From the NCBI RefSeq assembly GCF_900112285.1, contig NZ_FOKZ01000016.1, positions 47,566 to 111,565 on the forward strand: a stretch of DNA of 64,000 nt, in the 5' to 3' direction. Numbering within the stretch: the first letter of the stretch is position 1; every line of letters begins with the position of its first letter. This document shows, piece by piece, positions 1 to 8,292 of this stretch. The translations under genes were made by a program, and so were the position numbers. Under the pieces are notes generated by a model. That model did no database searches. It was not told where the DNA came from and was given only the letters and a program-made list of their open reading frames with translations. The stretch comes from Polaromonas sp. OV174 (GTDB lineage Bacteria; Pseudomonadota; Gammaproteobacteria; Burkholderiales; Burkholderiaceae_C).

Positions 1-347
1 TGCGCGGTAAAGATCTGGTCGTAGTGGTGCGGCGGCAAAACGCCCAGGTTGTCGCCGAAGGCAATCGCCTGCTGCAGCCGCATCATCAGCGCATCAGAGA
101 AGCCGCGCAGCAGCATCACCAGGCCCAGTATCACGTACATGATGCCGATCTTCTTATGGTCGATGCTGGTCAGCCAGTCACGCCACAAGGGCCCCCACAG
201 GCGGAATTTGGTCAGGGCCGCCAGGATGGCCAGCCCGCCCAGCATGACGGCAGCAAAGGTCACCAGCAAAATGGGTTCATGGAGCGGAATCGCTTCCCAG
301 GAGAGGCGGCCGAAGATGAGCTTCGTTAAATCAAGTTGGTCGAACAT
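1..347 (-). CDS. cyoB: Cytochrome bo3 ubiquinol oxidase subunit I, N-terminal part (cut by window edge)
   Basis: Subunit I carries the haem b, haem o3 and CuB centres of the proton-pumping quinol oxidase in the inner membrane. Only the first 115 residues are present; the gene runs off the left edge. The translation starts [17 protein letters not shown], has a first membrane helix at about residues 25-45, then [13 protein letters not shown] (residues 59-71) and [12 protein letters not shown] at the edge, all typical of CyoB. The haem and CuB ligands lie outside the window. It follows cyoA on the same strand after a 75 bp gap, the standard cyoAB order. Subunit identity is secure; nothing can be said about integrity of the rest. 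Confidence 0.93.
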   Translation of the reverse strand, partial: MFDQLDLTKLIFGRLSWEAIPLHEPILLVTFAAVMLGGLAILAALTKFRLWGPLWRDWLTSIDHKKIGIMYVILGLVMLLRGFSDALMMRLQQAIAFGDNLGVLPPHHYDQIFTA

Positions 348-422
348 CGTGGGTCCGTAAGGAGGAGGTGAGTGGCATGGGAGGTAAGGCCCGGCAAAGG
401 GGGGGCTGGGTGAGCTGGCCTG

Positions 423-1502
423 TTAGATGGGACTGGTGGCGGGTTCGGTGACGGGTAGCTGCAATCCCAGCGGGTTGCCGGGGCTGCACATCGCGCCCAC
501 GTAGTTGCGCGTGGGCTGGTCGTTCAGTCCCAGGCGAGCGCGGGTGGCTTCGTCCAGGGAGGCGATGTTGATGGTGCCCGGCTTGCCCAGGCCGCCGCTG
601 GCGTCAATCGCCATCATGTCGTGCATGCACATCTTGTTGTTTTCGACGCAGCGGTTCAGGATGGCCTCGTAGAGGTCGGGCGCCACCTTGGCGTAGTGCT
701 GAACCGGGTTGCGCTCGCTGGGTTTTTCGAGCTGCAAATAGGTGTCGCGGCTCAGCGATCGGCTGCTGGACTTGACCTTTTTGACCCATTGCTCAAAGTC
801 GCCATCGTTCAGGCCATGGAACTTGAAGCGCATGCCGGAAAAGCCCGCGCCGCTGTAGTTGGCCGACAGACCTTCAAATTCGCCGGGCTTGTTGATGATG
901 GCGTGCAGCTGGGTTTGCATGCCGGGCATGGCATAAATTTGACCTGCCATGGCCGGAATGAAGAAGGAGTTCATGACCGAGGAGGCGGTGATCTTGAACT
1001 GGATAGGACGATCGACTGGTGCCGCCATCTCATTGACCATCGCAATGCCTTGCTCGGGGTAGATGAAGAGCCATTTCCAGTCCAGCGCAACCACTTCCAC
1101 GACCAGGGGCTTGGTGCCCGCGGGCATGGTGCGTTGTGCGTCAATGCGTTCCAGCGGCCGGTAAGGGTCCAGCTTGTGGGTGCTGATCCAGGTGATCGCG
1201 CCCAAAATGATGATGATCACCAGGGGCACCGCCCAGATCACCAGCTCAAGCTGCGTGGAGTGGTGCCACTCGGGGTCGTAGTCGCTGCGGTTATTGGATT
1301 TGCGATAACGCCAGGCAAACACAAAGGTCAGCACAATGACGGGAACAATGACCAGCAGCATCAGCACCGTGGAGGTGAGGATGAGGTCACGTTGCTGCAT
1401 GGCGATGTCGCCGGAGGGGCGCATCAACACCCAGTCGCAACCGCCCAACATGGCAAGGACAGGGAAGAAAAGCAGGCCGAGAAGTTTTTTTAGATAGGGC
1501 AT
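423..1502 (-). CDS. cyoA: Cytochrome bo3 ubiquinol oxidase subunit II (lipoprotein)
   Basis: CyoA is the quinol-oxidase version of cytochrome oxidase subunit II. From the ATG at 1502 the protein is 359 residues: a lipoprotein signal with lipobox LGGC (Cys22), two membrane helices (about 40-64 and 84-102) and a periplasmic cupredoxin domain. Where cytochrome c oxidases have the CuA cysteine/histidine cluster, this protein reads SANYSGAGFSGM, so CuA is absent, as expected for a quinol oxidase. The frame stays open up to 1577, but that extension would place residues before the lipoprotein signal and run through the putative promoter, so the 1502 start is preferred. The C-terminal tail (LNDQPTRNYVGAMCSPG) is typical of proteobacterial CyoA. 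Confidence 0.95.
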   Translation of the reverse strand: MPYLKKLLGLLFFPVLAMLGGCDWVLMRPSGDIAMQQRDLILTSTVLMLLVIVPVIVLTFVFAWRYRKSNNRSDYDPEWHHSTQLELVIWAVPLVIIIILGAITWISTHKLDPYRPLERIDAQRTMPAGTKPLVVEVVALDWKWLFIYPEQGIAMVNEMAAPVDRPIQFKITASSVMNSFFIPAMAGQIYAMPGMQTQLHAIINKPGEFEGLSANYSGAGFSGMRFKFHGLNDGDFEQWVKKVKSSSRSLSRDTYLQLEKPSERNPVQHYAKVAPDLYEAILNRCVENNKMCMHDMMAIDASGGLGKPGTINIASLDEATRARLGLNDQPTRNYVGAMCSPGNPLGLQLPVTEPATSPI

Positions 1503-1540
1503 GACGAAAGCTCGAACCGTTGTCAATAAGGTAAAGCGTG

Positions 1541-1569
1541 AATCTACCCTTTGAGCCACATCAATGCAA
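1541..1569 (-). promoter_or_regulatory. Candidate cyo promoter with FNR/Anr-type box in the spacer
   Basis: On the minus strand a possible -35 TTGCAT (1564-1569) and -10 TAGATT (1541-1546) are 17 bp apart. Between them lies TTGATGTGGCTCAA (1551-1564), matching the FNR/Anr consensus TTGAT-N4-ATCAA in 9 of 10 defined positions. A bound FNR-type protein would block the promoter, which fits the known anaerobic repression of cyo operons. The promoter elements themselves are weak matches; the box is the stronger signal. Confidence 0.45.
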
Positions 1570-1652
1570 TTGGACATTTTGTCCTATGGCATGATGTTTC
1601 TTATGGGGCTAATTAGTCTGTTCCCATGTTGTCAACTTGTGTAGGGGGTCAC

Positions 1653-2984
1653 ATGTCAAGCCTTGGTTCGAGCCATCCAGATACTTTCATGCAAGACGAG
1701 CCGGCGCATCGACATGCCGATGATTCGGCCGGGGTTGCCCCGAGCGAGATCGCCGTCGGTGTGATCATTGGCCGGGCGTCCGAGTATTTCGACTTTTTTG
1801 TCTACGGCATCGCCTCGGCGCTGGTGTTCCCTTCCGTGTTCTTTCCCTTTGCCGACCGGCTTGAGGGTTTGCTGTATTCGTTTGTCATTTTTTCCTTTGC
1901 CTTCATCGCCCGGCCACTGGGCACGGCGCTGTTCATGAGCGTGCAGCAGCGCTGGGGGCGGGGCGTCAAACTCACGGCTTCGCTGTTTCTGCTCGGCACC
2001 GCCACCGCAGGCATGGCCTTTTTGCCGGGTTATGCCACCTTGGGTGTGGCTTCCATCGTGCTGCTGTCACTGTTTCGTTTCTGCCAGGGCATCGCCTTGG
2101 GCGGCGCCTGGGACGGCTTGCCGTCACTGCTGGCGCTGAGCGCGCCGGCCGGGCGCCGTGGCTGGTATGCCATGATTCCGCAGCTGGGCGCACCCATAGG
2201 CTTTATTGTGGCCAGCGGCTTGTTTTTGTACCTGCATTCCGAGCTGTCCAGCGCCGATTTCCTGGATTGGGGCTGGCGTTATCCGTTTTATGTGGCCTTT
2301 GCGATCAATGTCGTGGCCCTGTTCGCGCGTCTGCGCATCGTGGTGACGGACGAGTATGAGCATCTGCTGCAAAAGCATGAACTCGAACCGAGCTCGTTCA
2401 GGGAAATGTTCCGGGCCCGCGGCAGCAACCTCTTTATTGGCGCCTTTGCCGCCTTGGCCAGCTATGCGCTATTTCACTTGGTGACGGTGTTTCCGCTGTC
2501 CTGGATCTCTTTGCATGCCAGCCAGCCGGTCAACGACGTGCTGTCGGTGCAGATCGTCGGCGCCGGCATCGCCATCCTGGGCATCATCGCTTCGGGTTTG
2601 ATTGCCGACCGCATAGGTCGCCGCAATACCTTGGGCATTCTGGCTGGCCTGATCGCCATCTTCAGCGTGTTTTCACCGATGCTCATAGATGGCGGTCCGA
2701 TTGGACAGGATGTCTTCATCCTGCTTGGCTTTGCCTTGCTGGGTCTGTCATATGGCCAGGCCGCAGGTGCGGTGACCTCCAATTTCTCGGCCCGCCACCG
2801 CTACACCGGCGCAGCCTTCACGTCAGACCTGGCCTGGCTGATTGGTGCGGCCTTTGCGCCGCTGGTGGCGCTGGGTCTGTCGGTGCATTTCGGGCTCGCC
2901 GCCGTCAGCGTGTATTTGCTTTCCGGGGCCCTTTGCACGCTGGTCGCGCTGCGCATCAATCGGGTTCTGGAAAGCCGTGGTTGA
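1653..2984 (+). CDS. MFS transporter, metabolite:H+ symporter (MHS) family
   Basis: A 443-residue, twelve-helix major facilitator protein of the MHS group (relatives: ProP, ShiA, KgtP). The first helix region reads EYFDFFVYGIASALVFP, the MHS signature for the start of helix 1, followed by FIARPLGTALF and the helix 4-5 motif FRFCQGIALGGAWDG. An intracellular loop GLIADRIGRRNTL (after helix 7) is the usual MFS motif. The ATG at 1653 is preferred over 1626 because AGGGGG at 1643-1648 is placed correctly in front of it. It is divergent from cyoA and upstream of prpE, so a short organic acid is a possible substrate, but the sequence does not define it. Confidence 0.85.
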   Translation: MSSLGSSHPDTFMQDEPAHRHADDSAGVAPSEIAVGVIIGRASEYFDFFVYGIASALVFPSVFFPFADRLEGLLYSFVIFSFAFIARPLGTALFMSVQQRWGRGVKLTASLFLLGTATAGMAFLPGYATLGVASIVLLSLFRFCQGIALGGAWDGLPSLLALSAPAGRRGWYAMIPQLGAPIGFIVASGLFLYLHSELSSADFLDWGWRYPFYVAFAINVVALFARLRIVVTDEYEHLLQKHELEPSSFREMFRARGSNLFIGAFAALASYALFHLVTVFPLSWISLHASQPVNDVLSVQIVGAGIAILGIIASGLIADRIGRRNTLGILAGLIAIFSVFSPMLIDGGPIGQDVFILLGFALLGLSYGQAAGAVTSNFSARHRYTGAAFTSDLAWLIGAAFAPLVALGLSVHFGLAAVSVYLLSGALCTLVALRINRVLESRG

Positions 2985-3084
2985 CGTGCCGGCTTGGCTG
3001 AGGCTGGCAAACGCTTGAGTCTATCCCGGGGCAGGGGTGCATAGTCTGGTCGCCCGCCAGACAGGGCGTTGCGCCTTGTCTGGT

Positions 3085-3147
3085 GTCAAAAATGCCTTCA
3101 GCCCAATAACGATAGCCAATGATTGCTATTGATACGATAGCAATTCA
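3085..3147 (+). repeat. Dispersed palindromic repeat, copy 1
   Basis: Intergenic copy between the MFS gene and prpE. It has the left part TGCCTTCAGCCC and the right palindrome TTGCTAT-N7-ATAGCAA (3123-3143). The other copies are listed separately; the common layout is GCC..C.AGCCC, about 10 bp, GGGCG, then AGCTATT-N5-AATAGC. Confidence 0.7.
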
Positions 3148-3260
3148 ATGCTCACGGTTCCGCGTCAGCGTCACGCAAGCCTGTTATCAATAATTATAAA
3201 TTCAGTTTCATGCTTGCCCCACCTGTGCAAGCACCGTCCATACAAAGCCGGAGACATCCA

Positions 3261-5177
3261 ATGCAGAACACGCTCACAAATTATTCAGATTTTTACCGTC
3301 AATCCGTAGAGCAACCCGATGCCTTCTGGGCCGAACAGGCCCAGTTGATTGACTGGCACCAGCCCTTTAGTCGTGTTTGCAACGACGACAATCCGCCCTT
3401 TGTGCGATGGTTTGAAGGCGGGAAAACCAATTTGTGCCACAACGCGGTGGACCGGCATCTGGCGGCGCGGGCCGAGCAGGCCGCGCTGATCTGCGTGTCC
3501 AGCGAAACTGGCCAGGAAAAAATCTATAGCTTCAAGGCCTTGCACCAGGAGGTGCAGCGCATGGCGGCCAGTCTGCAGGCGCTGGGTGTGCAGCAGGGCG
3601 ATCGCGTGCTGATTTACATGCCCATGATGGCCGAGGCCGCTTTCGCCATGCTGGCCTGCGCCCGCCTGGGCGCGATTCACTGCGTGGTGTTTGGTGGTTT
3701 CGCCAGCGGCTCGCTGGCATCGCGCATTGAAGACGCCACGCCCAAGGTCATTGTCAGCGCCGATGGCGGTTCGCGCGGCGGCAAGGCGCTGGCCTACAAG
3801 CCGCTGCTGGACGAGGCGATCCGTTTGTCCAGCCACAAGCCCCAGGCCTTGCTGCTGGCCGATCGCGGGTTGGCCCCCATGGCGCTGGTGGCCGGGCGCG
3901 ACCATCTCTGGAGCGACTTGCGCGAGCAGCATCTTGACGCCCAGGTGGCCTGCGCATGGCTGGACGCCGCCGCCGTGAGCTACACCATTTACACCAGCGG
4001 CACCACCGGCAAGCCCAAGGGCGTGCAACGCGATACCGGCGGCTACGCCGTCGCACTGGCGGCCAGCCTGAAACATATCTTCGACGGCCGCGCCGGCGAA
4101 ACCTTCTTTTCAACCAGCGACATCGGCTGGGTGGTAGGCCACAGCTATATCGTCTATGGCCCGCTGATTGCCGGCATGTCCAGCATCATGTACGAAGGCT
4201 TGCCGACGCAAGGTATGGACGGTAAGCCCAACGGCGGCATCTGGTGGCAACTGGTGGAGAAGTACCGGGTGACGGTGATGTTCAGCGCCCCGACGGCGGT
4301 ACGGGTGTTGAAAAAGCAGGATCCGGCGCTGCTGACGAAATACGATCTGTCCAGCTTGCGTGCGCTGTTTCTGGCGGGCGAGCCGTTGGATGAGCCGACG
4401 GCACGCTGGATCAGTGAGGGCCTGAAGGTGCCCATCATCGACAACTACTGGCAAACCGAAAGCGGCTGGCCGATTTTGACCATCGCCAACGGCGTGGAGA
4501 AAAAGCCCAGCAAATTCGGCAGCCCGGGCGTTCCCATGTATGGCTACAAGGTCAAGCTGATGCATGAAACCAGCGGCGAAGAGCTGACCCAGCCCGGTGA
4601 AAAAGGCGTGCTGGTGATCGAGAGCCCGACGCCGCCCGGCTTTATGCAGACCGTCTGGCAGGATGATGCGCGCTTCATCAACACCTATTGGAAGAGTATT
4701 GCGGGCAAGACGGTTTACAACACCTTCGACTGGGGCATACGCGATGCGGATGGCTATTACTTCATCCTGGGGCGCACCGATGACGTGATCAATGTGGCCG
4801 GCCACCGCCTCGGCACACGCGAGATCGAGGAAAGCATTTCAGGCCACGCCCAAGTCGCCGAGGTGGCCGTGGTCGGTGTGGCCGACGCGCTGAAAGGCCA
4901 GGTTGCCATGGCCTTTGTCGTGCTCAAGGATGCGAGCCTGATGGCGGACGAGGCTGCATCGCTCAAGCTGGAAGGCGAAATCATGAAGCGCGTGGACGGC
5001 GACTTGGGTGCCTTGGCGCGGCCGGCCCGCGTGCGCTTTGTCAGCGCCTTGCCCAAGACGCGCAGCGGCAAGCTGCTGCGCCGCGCGATTCAGGCGGTGT
5101 GTGAAGATCGCGATACGGGCGACCTGACGAGCATGGAGGATCCGGCCGTGCTGCAGCAAATCCGGGAGCGGATGTAG
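3261..5177 (+). CDS. prpE: Propionate--CoA ligase (propionyl-CoA synthetase)
   Basis: Activates propionate with ATP and CoA through an adenylate, in the cytoplasm. The 638-residue protein is of the acetyl-CoA synthetase superfamily. It shows the N-terminal FYRQSVEQPDAFWAEQA block, the AMP-binding loop YTSGTTGKPKG followed by VQRDTGGYAVAL as in PrpE rather than Acs, the DNYWQTESGWP motif, and the C-terminal PKTRSGKLLRR containing the catalytic and acetylatable lysine (Lys604). The start at 3261 has GGAGA at 3250-3254; an upstream in-frame ATG at 3210 lacks one. No prpB, prpC or prpD is present nearby, so the gene stands alone after the MHS transporter. Confidence 0.93.
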   Translation: MQNTLTNYSDFYRQSVEQPDAFWAEQAQLIDWHQPFSRVCNDDNPPFVRWFEGGKTNLCHNAVDRHLAARAEQAALICVSSETGQEKIYSFKALHQEVQRMAASLQALGVQQGDRVLIYMPMMAEAAFAMLACARLGAIHCVVFGGFASGSLASRIEDATPKVIVSADGGSRGGKALAYKPLLDEAIRLSSHKPQALLLADRGLAPMALVAGRDHLWSDLREQHLDAQVACAWLDAAAVSYTIYTSGTTGKPKGVQRDTGGYAVALAASLKHIFDGRAGETFFSTSDIGWVVGHSYIVYGPLIAGMSSIMYEGLPTQGMDGKPNGGIWWQLVEKYRVTVMFSAPTAVRVLKKQDPALLTKYDLSSLRALFLAGEPLDEPTARWISEGLKVPIIDNYWQTESGWPILTIANGVEKKPSKFGSPGVPMYGYKVKLMHETSGEELTQPGEKGVLVIESPTPPGFMQTVWQDDARFINTYWKSIAGKTVYNTFDWGIRDADGYYFILGRTDDVINVAGHRLGTREIEESISGHAQVAEVAVVGVADALKGQVAMAFVVLKDASLMADEAASLKLEGEIMKRVDGDLGALARPARVRFVSALPKTRSGKLLRRAIQAVCEDRDTGDLTSMEDPAVLQQIRERM

Positions 5178-5212
5178 GCCTTGATTGGCCGGCTTGGCCA
5201 GGCAGCTTGTGC

Positions 5213-5235
5213 GGCGGGGGCATCAATCCCCCGCC
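5213..5235 (+). terminator. Hairpin downstream of prpE
   Basis: Perfect 8 bp stem GGCGGGGG / CCCCCGCC with a 7 nt loop, 36 bp after the prpE stop codon. There is no U-tract, so it may act as an mRNA 3-prime end or a weak terminator. Confidence 0.5.
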
Positions 5236-5329
5236 AAATGATCAGCCGGCTTGGTGGTTGCCAGCGCATCGCCTTGTGCTTTTTTCCTCGCTAAAGGGTA
5301 TTCACGGAGGCTAAATGACTGTTTTTTCG

Positions 5330-5362
5330 TTCACAATATCAGTTATTGCTTATATACGTGAA
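5330..5362 (+). promoter_or_regulatory. Candidate promoter/operator of the sox operon
   Basis: TTCACA (5330-5335) and TATACG (5353-5358) are 17 bp apart and could be -35 and -10. The same stretch is bounded by an inverted repeat TTCAC-N23-GTGAA (5330-5334 and 5358-5362), a plausible operator for the ArsR protein encoded immediately downstream. The -10 ends only 9 bp before the ATG at 5368. Inference from position and symmetry only. Confidence 0.35.
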
Positions 5363-5367
5363 GTCTT

Positions 5368-5769
5368 ATGGATCAAATGATTCAAGCCAGCGGCCAGGCC
5401 GAAAGAGGGCGTGTTTTTGAGTTGGCCGCTGAGTTGTTTGCCGTGCTGTCCACGCCCATGCGGCTGCGCGTGCTGAGCGCCTTGTGCGATCGCGAAAAAT
5501 CCGTCAGCGAGCTGCTGGCGGAAATCGATACCACCCAACCCAATCTCTCGCAGCATCTGGCGGTGCTTTATCGCACCGGTGTGCTGGCCAAGCGCAAGGA
5601 AGGCACGCAAGTGATTTACCGCGTGCAAAGTGAAAAAGCTGTGGCCCTGTGCCGCACGGTTTGCACCCAGATTGCGATTGAACTCGATGAGCCGGACGCT
5701 GTAAGTACTGAGCAGCGTTTGTCACCCCAATCCCCACCATCCCCTTTATCTGGTGCTCAAGACGCCTGA
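5368..5769 (+). CDS. ArsR-family transcriptional regulator of the sox operon
   Basis: A 133-residue winged-helix protein. Residues 20-90 carry the ArsR fold: LSTPMRLRVLSAL, then the recognition helix TTQPNLSQHLAVLYRTGVL and the wing KRKEGTQVIYRV. Cysteines lie at 40, 95 and 99. By my alignment from memory they do not coincide with the two sensor cysteines of BigR/SqrR, so the sensing chemistry is uncertain. It is the first gene of the sox cluster, ending 17 bp before soxC on the same strand, so it probably controls sox transcription in response to reduced sulfur. No Shine-Dalgarno sequence precedes the ATG. The C-terminal tail (about residues 110-133) is low-complexity Ser/Pro. Confidence 0.85.
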   Translation: MDQMIQASGQAERGRVFELAAELFAVLSTPMRLRVLSALCDREKSVSELLAEIDTTQPNLSQHLAVLYRTGVLAKRKEGTQVIYRVQSEKAVALCRTVCTQIAIELDEPDAVSTEQRLSPQSPPSPLSGAQDA

Positions 5770-5786
5770 ACGGAGAAAACGCCTAT

Positions 5787-7127
5787 ATGTTGAGTCGATT
5801 CATACAACGTGCGCCCGAGAACTTTCTCTCGCGCGAGCAGATAAAGGAAGTGCATGGCGGCCGCCGCGGCTTTCTGGCCCAGGCCTTCGCCGCTGCAGCG
5901 GCCGGTGCCAGTGCCGTGGCAGTGGGGCAGGCCAGCGCCCAGGAGGCGGCTGGCGACCCGAACATCCTGAACCTTCCCGCGCACAGCAAGGGACTGGGCC
6001 AGCCGGTGGCGGCCAGGCCTTATGGCGTGCCCAGCGAATTTGAAAAAAACCTGCAGCGCCGCGAAAGCCCGGGCCTGACGCGTGTCAGCCAGGGCAGCGT
6101 GAGCTTTTGCCCGCTGCAAGGGCTGTTTGGCATCATCACGCCCAGTGGCCTGCACTTTGAGCGCCATCACCAGGGCTGGTGGGACATAGACCCGAGCAAA
6201 CACCGCCTGATGCTCACGGGCTCGGACGAGACCATGCTCAAGCGCCCCATGGTCTTCGGCATGGACGAGTTGATGCGCATGCCCAATGTCAGTCGCATGC
6301 ATTTCATCGAATGCGGCGCCAACACCGGCATGGAGTGGGGCAACTCCGCCGTGCCCACGGTGCAGTACACCCATGGCATGCTGAGCTGCAGCGAGTTCAC
6401 CGGCGTGCCCTTGCGCGCCATTTTGGAACTCTGTGGCGTGGATTTCAATCGCGCCAAATTCATTCTGGCCGAGGGCGCTGACGGCTCCAGCATGACGCGC
6501 ACCATTCCCATGAGCGAAGTGATGAGCGGTGAGGTGCTGGTGGCCTATGGCCAGAACGGCGAAATGCTGCGACCTGAAAACGGCTACCCGCTGCGCCTGA
6601 TCGTGCCGGGCGTGCAGGGCGTGAGCTGGGTCAAGTATTTGCGACGCATCGAAGTCGGCGACATGCCTTACGGCACCAAGGACGAAACCATTCACTATGT
6701 GGATTTGATGCCCGACGGCCTGCATCGCCAATACACCAGCATTCAGGAAGTCAAGAGCGTGGTGACCTCGCCCAGCGGCGGCCAGATGCTGCTGCAAAAA
6801 GGCTTTCACAACATCACCGGCCTGGCCTGGAGCGGCCGCGGCAAGATCAAGCGCGTGGATGTGTCCACGGACGGCGGCCGTAACTGGAAGCCGGCCAGGC
6901 TGGAAGGGCCGGTGCTGTCGAAATGCCTGACCCGCTTCAATGCCGACTTTGTCTGGGATGGCAAACCCGCCATTTTCCAGAGCCGTGCTGTCGATGAAAC
7001 CGGACAGATTCAACCCACTTATGGCGAGCTGCGCAAGGTGCGCGCTTCGCGCAGTATTTATCACAACAACGCGATTCAATCGTGGTCACTGGAAGAGAAC
7101 GGCGAGGTAAAAAATGTCCAGGTTTGA
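5787..7127 (+). CDS. soxC: Sulfane dehydrogenase SoxC (molybdenum subunit)
   Basis: SoxC, with SoxD, oxidises the sulfane sulfur on SoxY in the periplasm, a six-electron step of the complete Sox pathway. The 446-residue protein begins with a Tat signal (GGRRGFLAQAFAAAAAG, residues 24-40), followed by the sulfite-oxidase-like molybdopterin domain with the conserved Mo-ligand cysteine in CGANTGMEWG (Cys176) and a C-terminal dimerisation domain (GLAWSGRGKIKRVDVSTDGG). GGAG at 5772-5775 precedes the ATG. It overlaps soxD by 14 bp. Presence of SoxCD implies oxidation of thiosulfate to sulfate without sulfur globules. Confidence 0.96.
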   Translation: MLSRFIQRAPENFLSREQIKEVHGGRRGFLAQAFAAAAAGASAVAVGQASAQEAAGDPNILNLPAHSKGLGQPVAARPYGVPSEFEKNLQRRESPGLTRVSQGSVSFCPLQGLFGIITPSGLHFERHHQGWWDIDPSKHRLMLTGSDETMLKRPMVFGMDELMRMPNVSRMHFIECGANTGMEWGNSAVPTVQYTHGMLSCSEFTGVPLRAILELCGVDFNRAKFILAEGADGSSMTRTIPMSEVMSGEVLVAYGQNGEMLRPENGYPLRLIVPGVQGVSWVKYLRRIEVGDMPYGTKDETIHYVDLMPDGLHRQYTSIQEVKSVVTSPSGGQMLLQKGFHNITGLAWSGRGKIKRVDVSTDGGRNWKPARLEGPVLSKCLTRFNADFVWDGKPAIFQSRAVDETGQIQPTYGELRKVRASRSIYHNNAIQSWSLEENGEVKNVQV

Positions 7128-8292
7128 GTCGCAGTTTCTTCCCAAGCTCACCCTGCTGGCCGGCCTGTGGCTGCTGGGTGCGAGCGCCAGCCAGGCGCAG
7201 TCGACACCAGCGAAAAAGCTGGCCGAACCCGCTAGCGCATCGCGCGCCGCGCTGGCCGGGCTCGGTCGCAGTGCCACGCCAGCGGAAATCAAGGCCTGGG
7301 ACATCGATGTCCGCCCCGACTTCAAAGGCTTGCCCAAGGGCAAGGGTTCGGTGCAGCAGGGCGAGGTCTTGTGGGAGGCGCAATGCGCGTCCTGCCACGG
7401 CACTTTTGCCGAATCGTCCGAGGTGTTCACGCCCATCGCCGGTGGCGTGACGGCCCAGGACATCAAGAATGGCCGTGTGGAAGGCCTGATGCCGGGGGCC
7501 AACCAGCCGAATCGGACCAGCCTGATGAAGGTCTCCACCGTGTCAACGCTGTGGGACTACATCAACCGGGCCATGCCCTGGACCGCGCCCAAAAGCTTGA
7601 GCGCCGACGAGGTCTATGCCGTCACCGCCTACATCCTGAATCTGGGCAACATCTTGCCGGCCGACTTCACGCTGTCCGATCAGAACATTCGCGAGGTGCA
7701 GGCGCGCATGCCCAATCGCAATGGTGTGACGACGGCGCATGCCATGTGGCCTGGCAAGGAACTGGGCGGCACCAGCAAGCCCGATGTCCAGGGCTCGGCC
7801 TGCATGAGCAATTGCAAAACCGAGGTCGTGATCAAGAGTTTCTTGCCCGACTACGCCCGCAATGCGCATGGCAATCTGGCAGATCAGTCGCGTCTGGTGG
7901 GAGCCAGCCGGGGCATACAGACCGATCCAAAGCTGCTCGCTAAAAATGAGTCAAATAGTGCTGTAGCCCAGGCGGGACGGGCGCAGGCTGCTCCTGAAAA
8001 AGAAGCTTCTGCGGGCAAGTCCGAGCCTGTAAAGGCCGCTGCGGTGATGCCGCTGCTGCAAAAGAACGCTTGCGTGGCCTGCCACGGCATGGACACCAAG
8101 CTGGTCGGTCCATCCTTCAAGGATATAGCCAACAAATATAAGAGCCAGACCGATGCGGTGGCCTATCTCTCGGGCAAAATCAAGGCTGGTGGACAAGGCG
8201 TCTGGGGAGCTATCCCCATGCCAGCCCAGGCCTTGAGTCCGGCAGAGTCGGCGCAATTGGCCGAATGGCTGGCGCAAGGGGCAAGCAAGTAA
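7114..8292 (+). CDS. soxD: Sulfane dehydrogenase SoxD, dihaem cytochrome c
   Basis: SoxD passes electrons from SoxC to the respiratory chain. The 392-residue protein has a Sec signal (cleavage near SQAQ, residues 26-29) and two c-type haem sites, CASCH (Cys91) and CVACH (Cys320). The domains are joined by a low-complexity linker, about residues 265-310, rich in Ala, Glu and Lys. That linker contains a copy of the dispersed repeat read in frame. Translation is probably coupled to soxC through the 14 bp overlap. A 137 bp gap with a large stem-loop follows before soxY. Confidence 0.95.
   Translation: MSRFESQFLPKLTLLAGLWLLGASASQAQSTPAKKLAEPASASRAALAGLGRSATPAEIKAWDIDVRPDFKGLPKGKGSVQQGEVLWEAQCASCHGTFAESSEVFTPIAGGVTAQDIKNGRVEGLMPGANQPNRTSLMKVSTVSTLWDYINRAMPWTAPKSLSADEVYAVTAYILNLGNILPADFTLSDQNIREVQARMPNRNGVTTAHAMWPGKELGGTSKPDVQGSACMSNCKTEVVIKSFLPDYARNAHGNLADQSRLVGASRGIQTDPKLLAKNESNSAVAQAGRAQAAPEKEASAGKSEPVKAAAVMPLLQKNACVACHGMDTKLVGPSFKDIANKYKSQTDAVAYLSGKIKAGGQGVWGAIPMPAQALSPAESAQLAEWLAQGASK
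7942..8011 (+). repeat. Dispersed palindromic repeat, copy 2, inside soxD
   Basis: Reads TGCTGTAGCCC, then GACGGGCGCAGGCTGCT, matching the left half and middle of the family. The right palindrome is degenerate (GAAAAAGAAGC). It codes for SoxD residues about 277-299, in the linker just before the second haem. This is the least certain of the three coding copies. Confidence 0.45.

Noticed and set aside
24..360. Two plus-strand frames at the left edge
   Set aside because: They are antisense to the N-terminus of cyoB, which reads clearly on the minus strand.
5757..7079. 440-codon minus-strand frame opposite soxC
   Set aside because: Antisense shadow of a GC-rich gene; its translation (His/Gln/Ala/Arg-rich) resembles no protein and soxC is certain.
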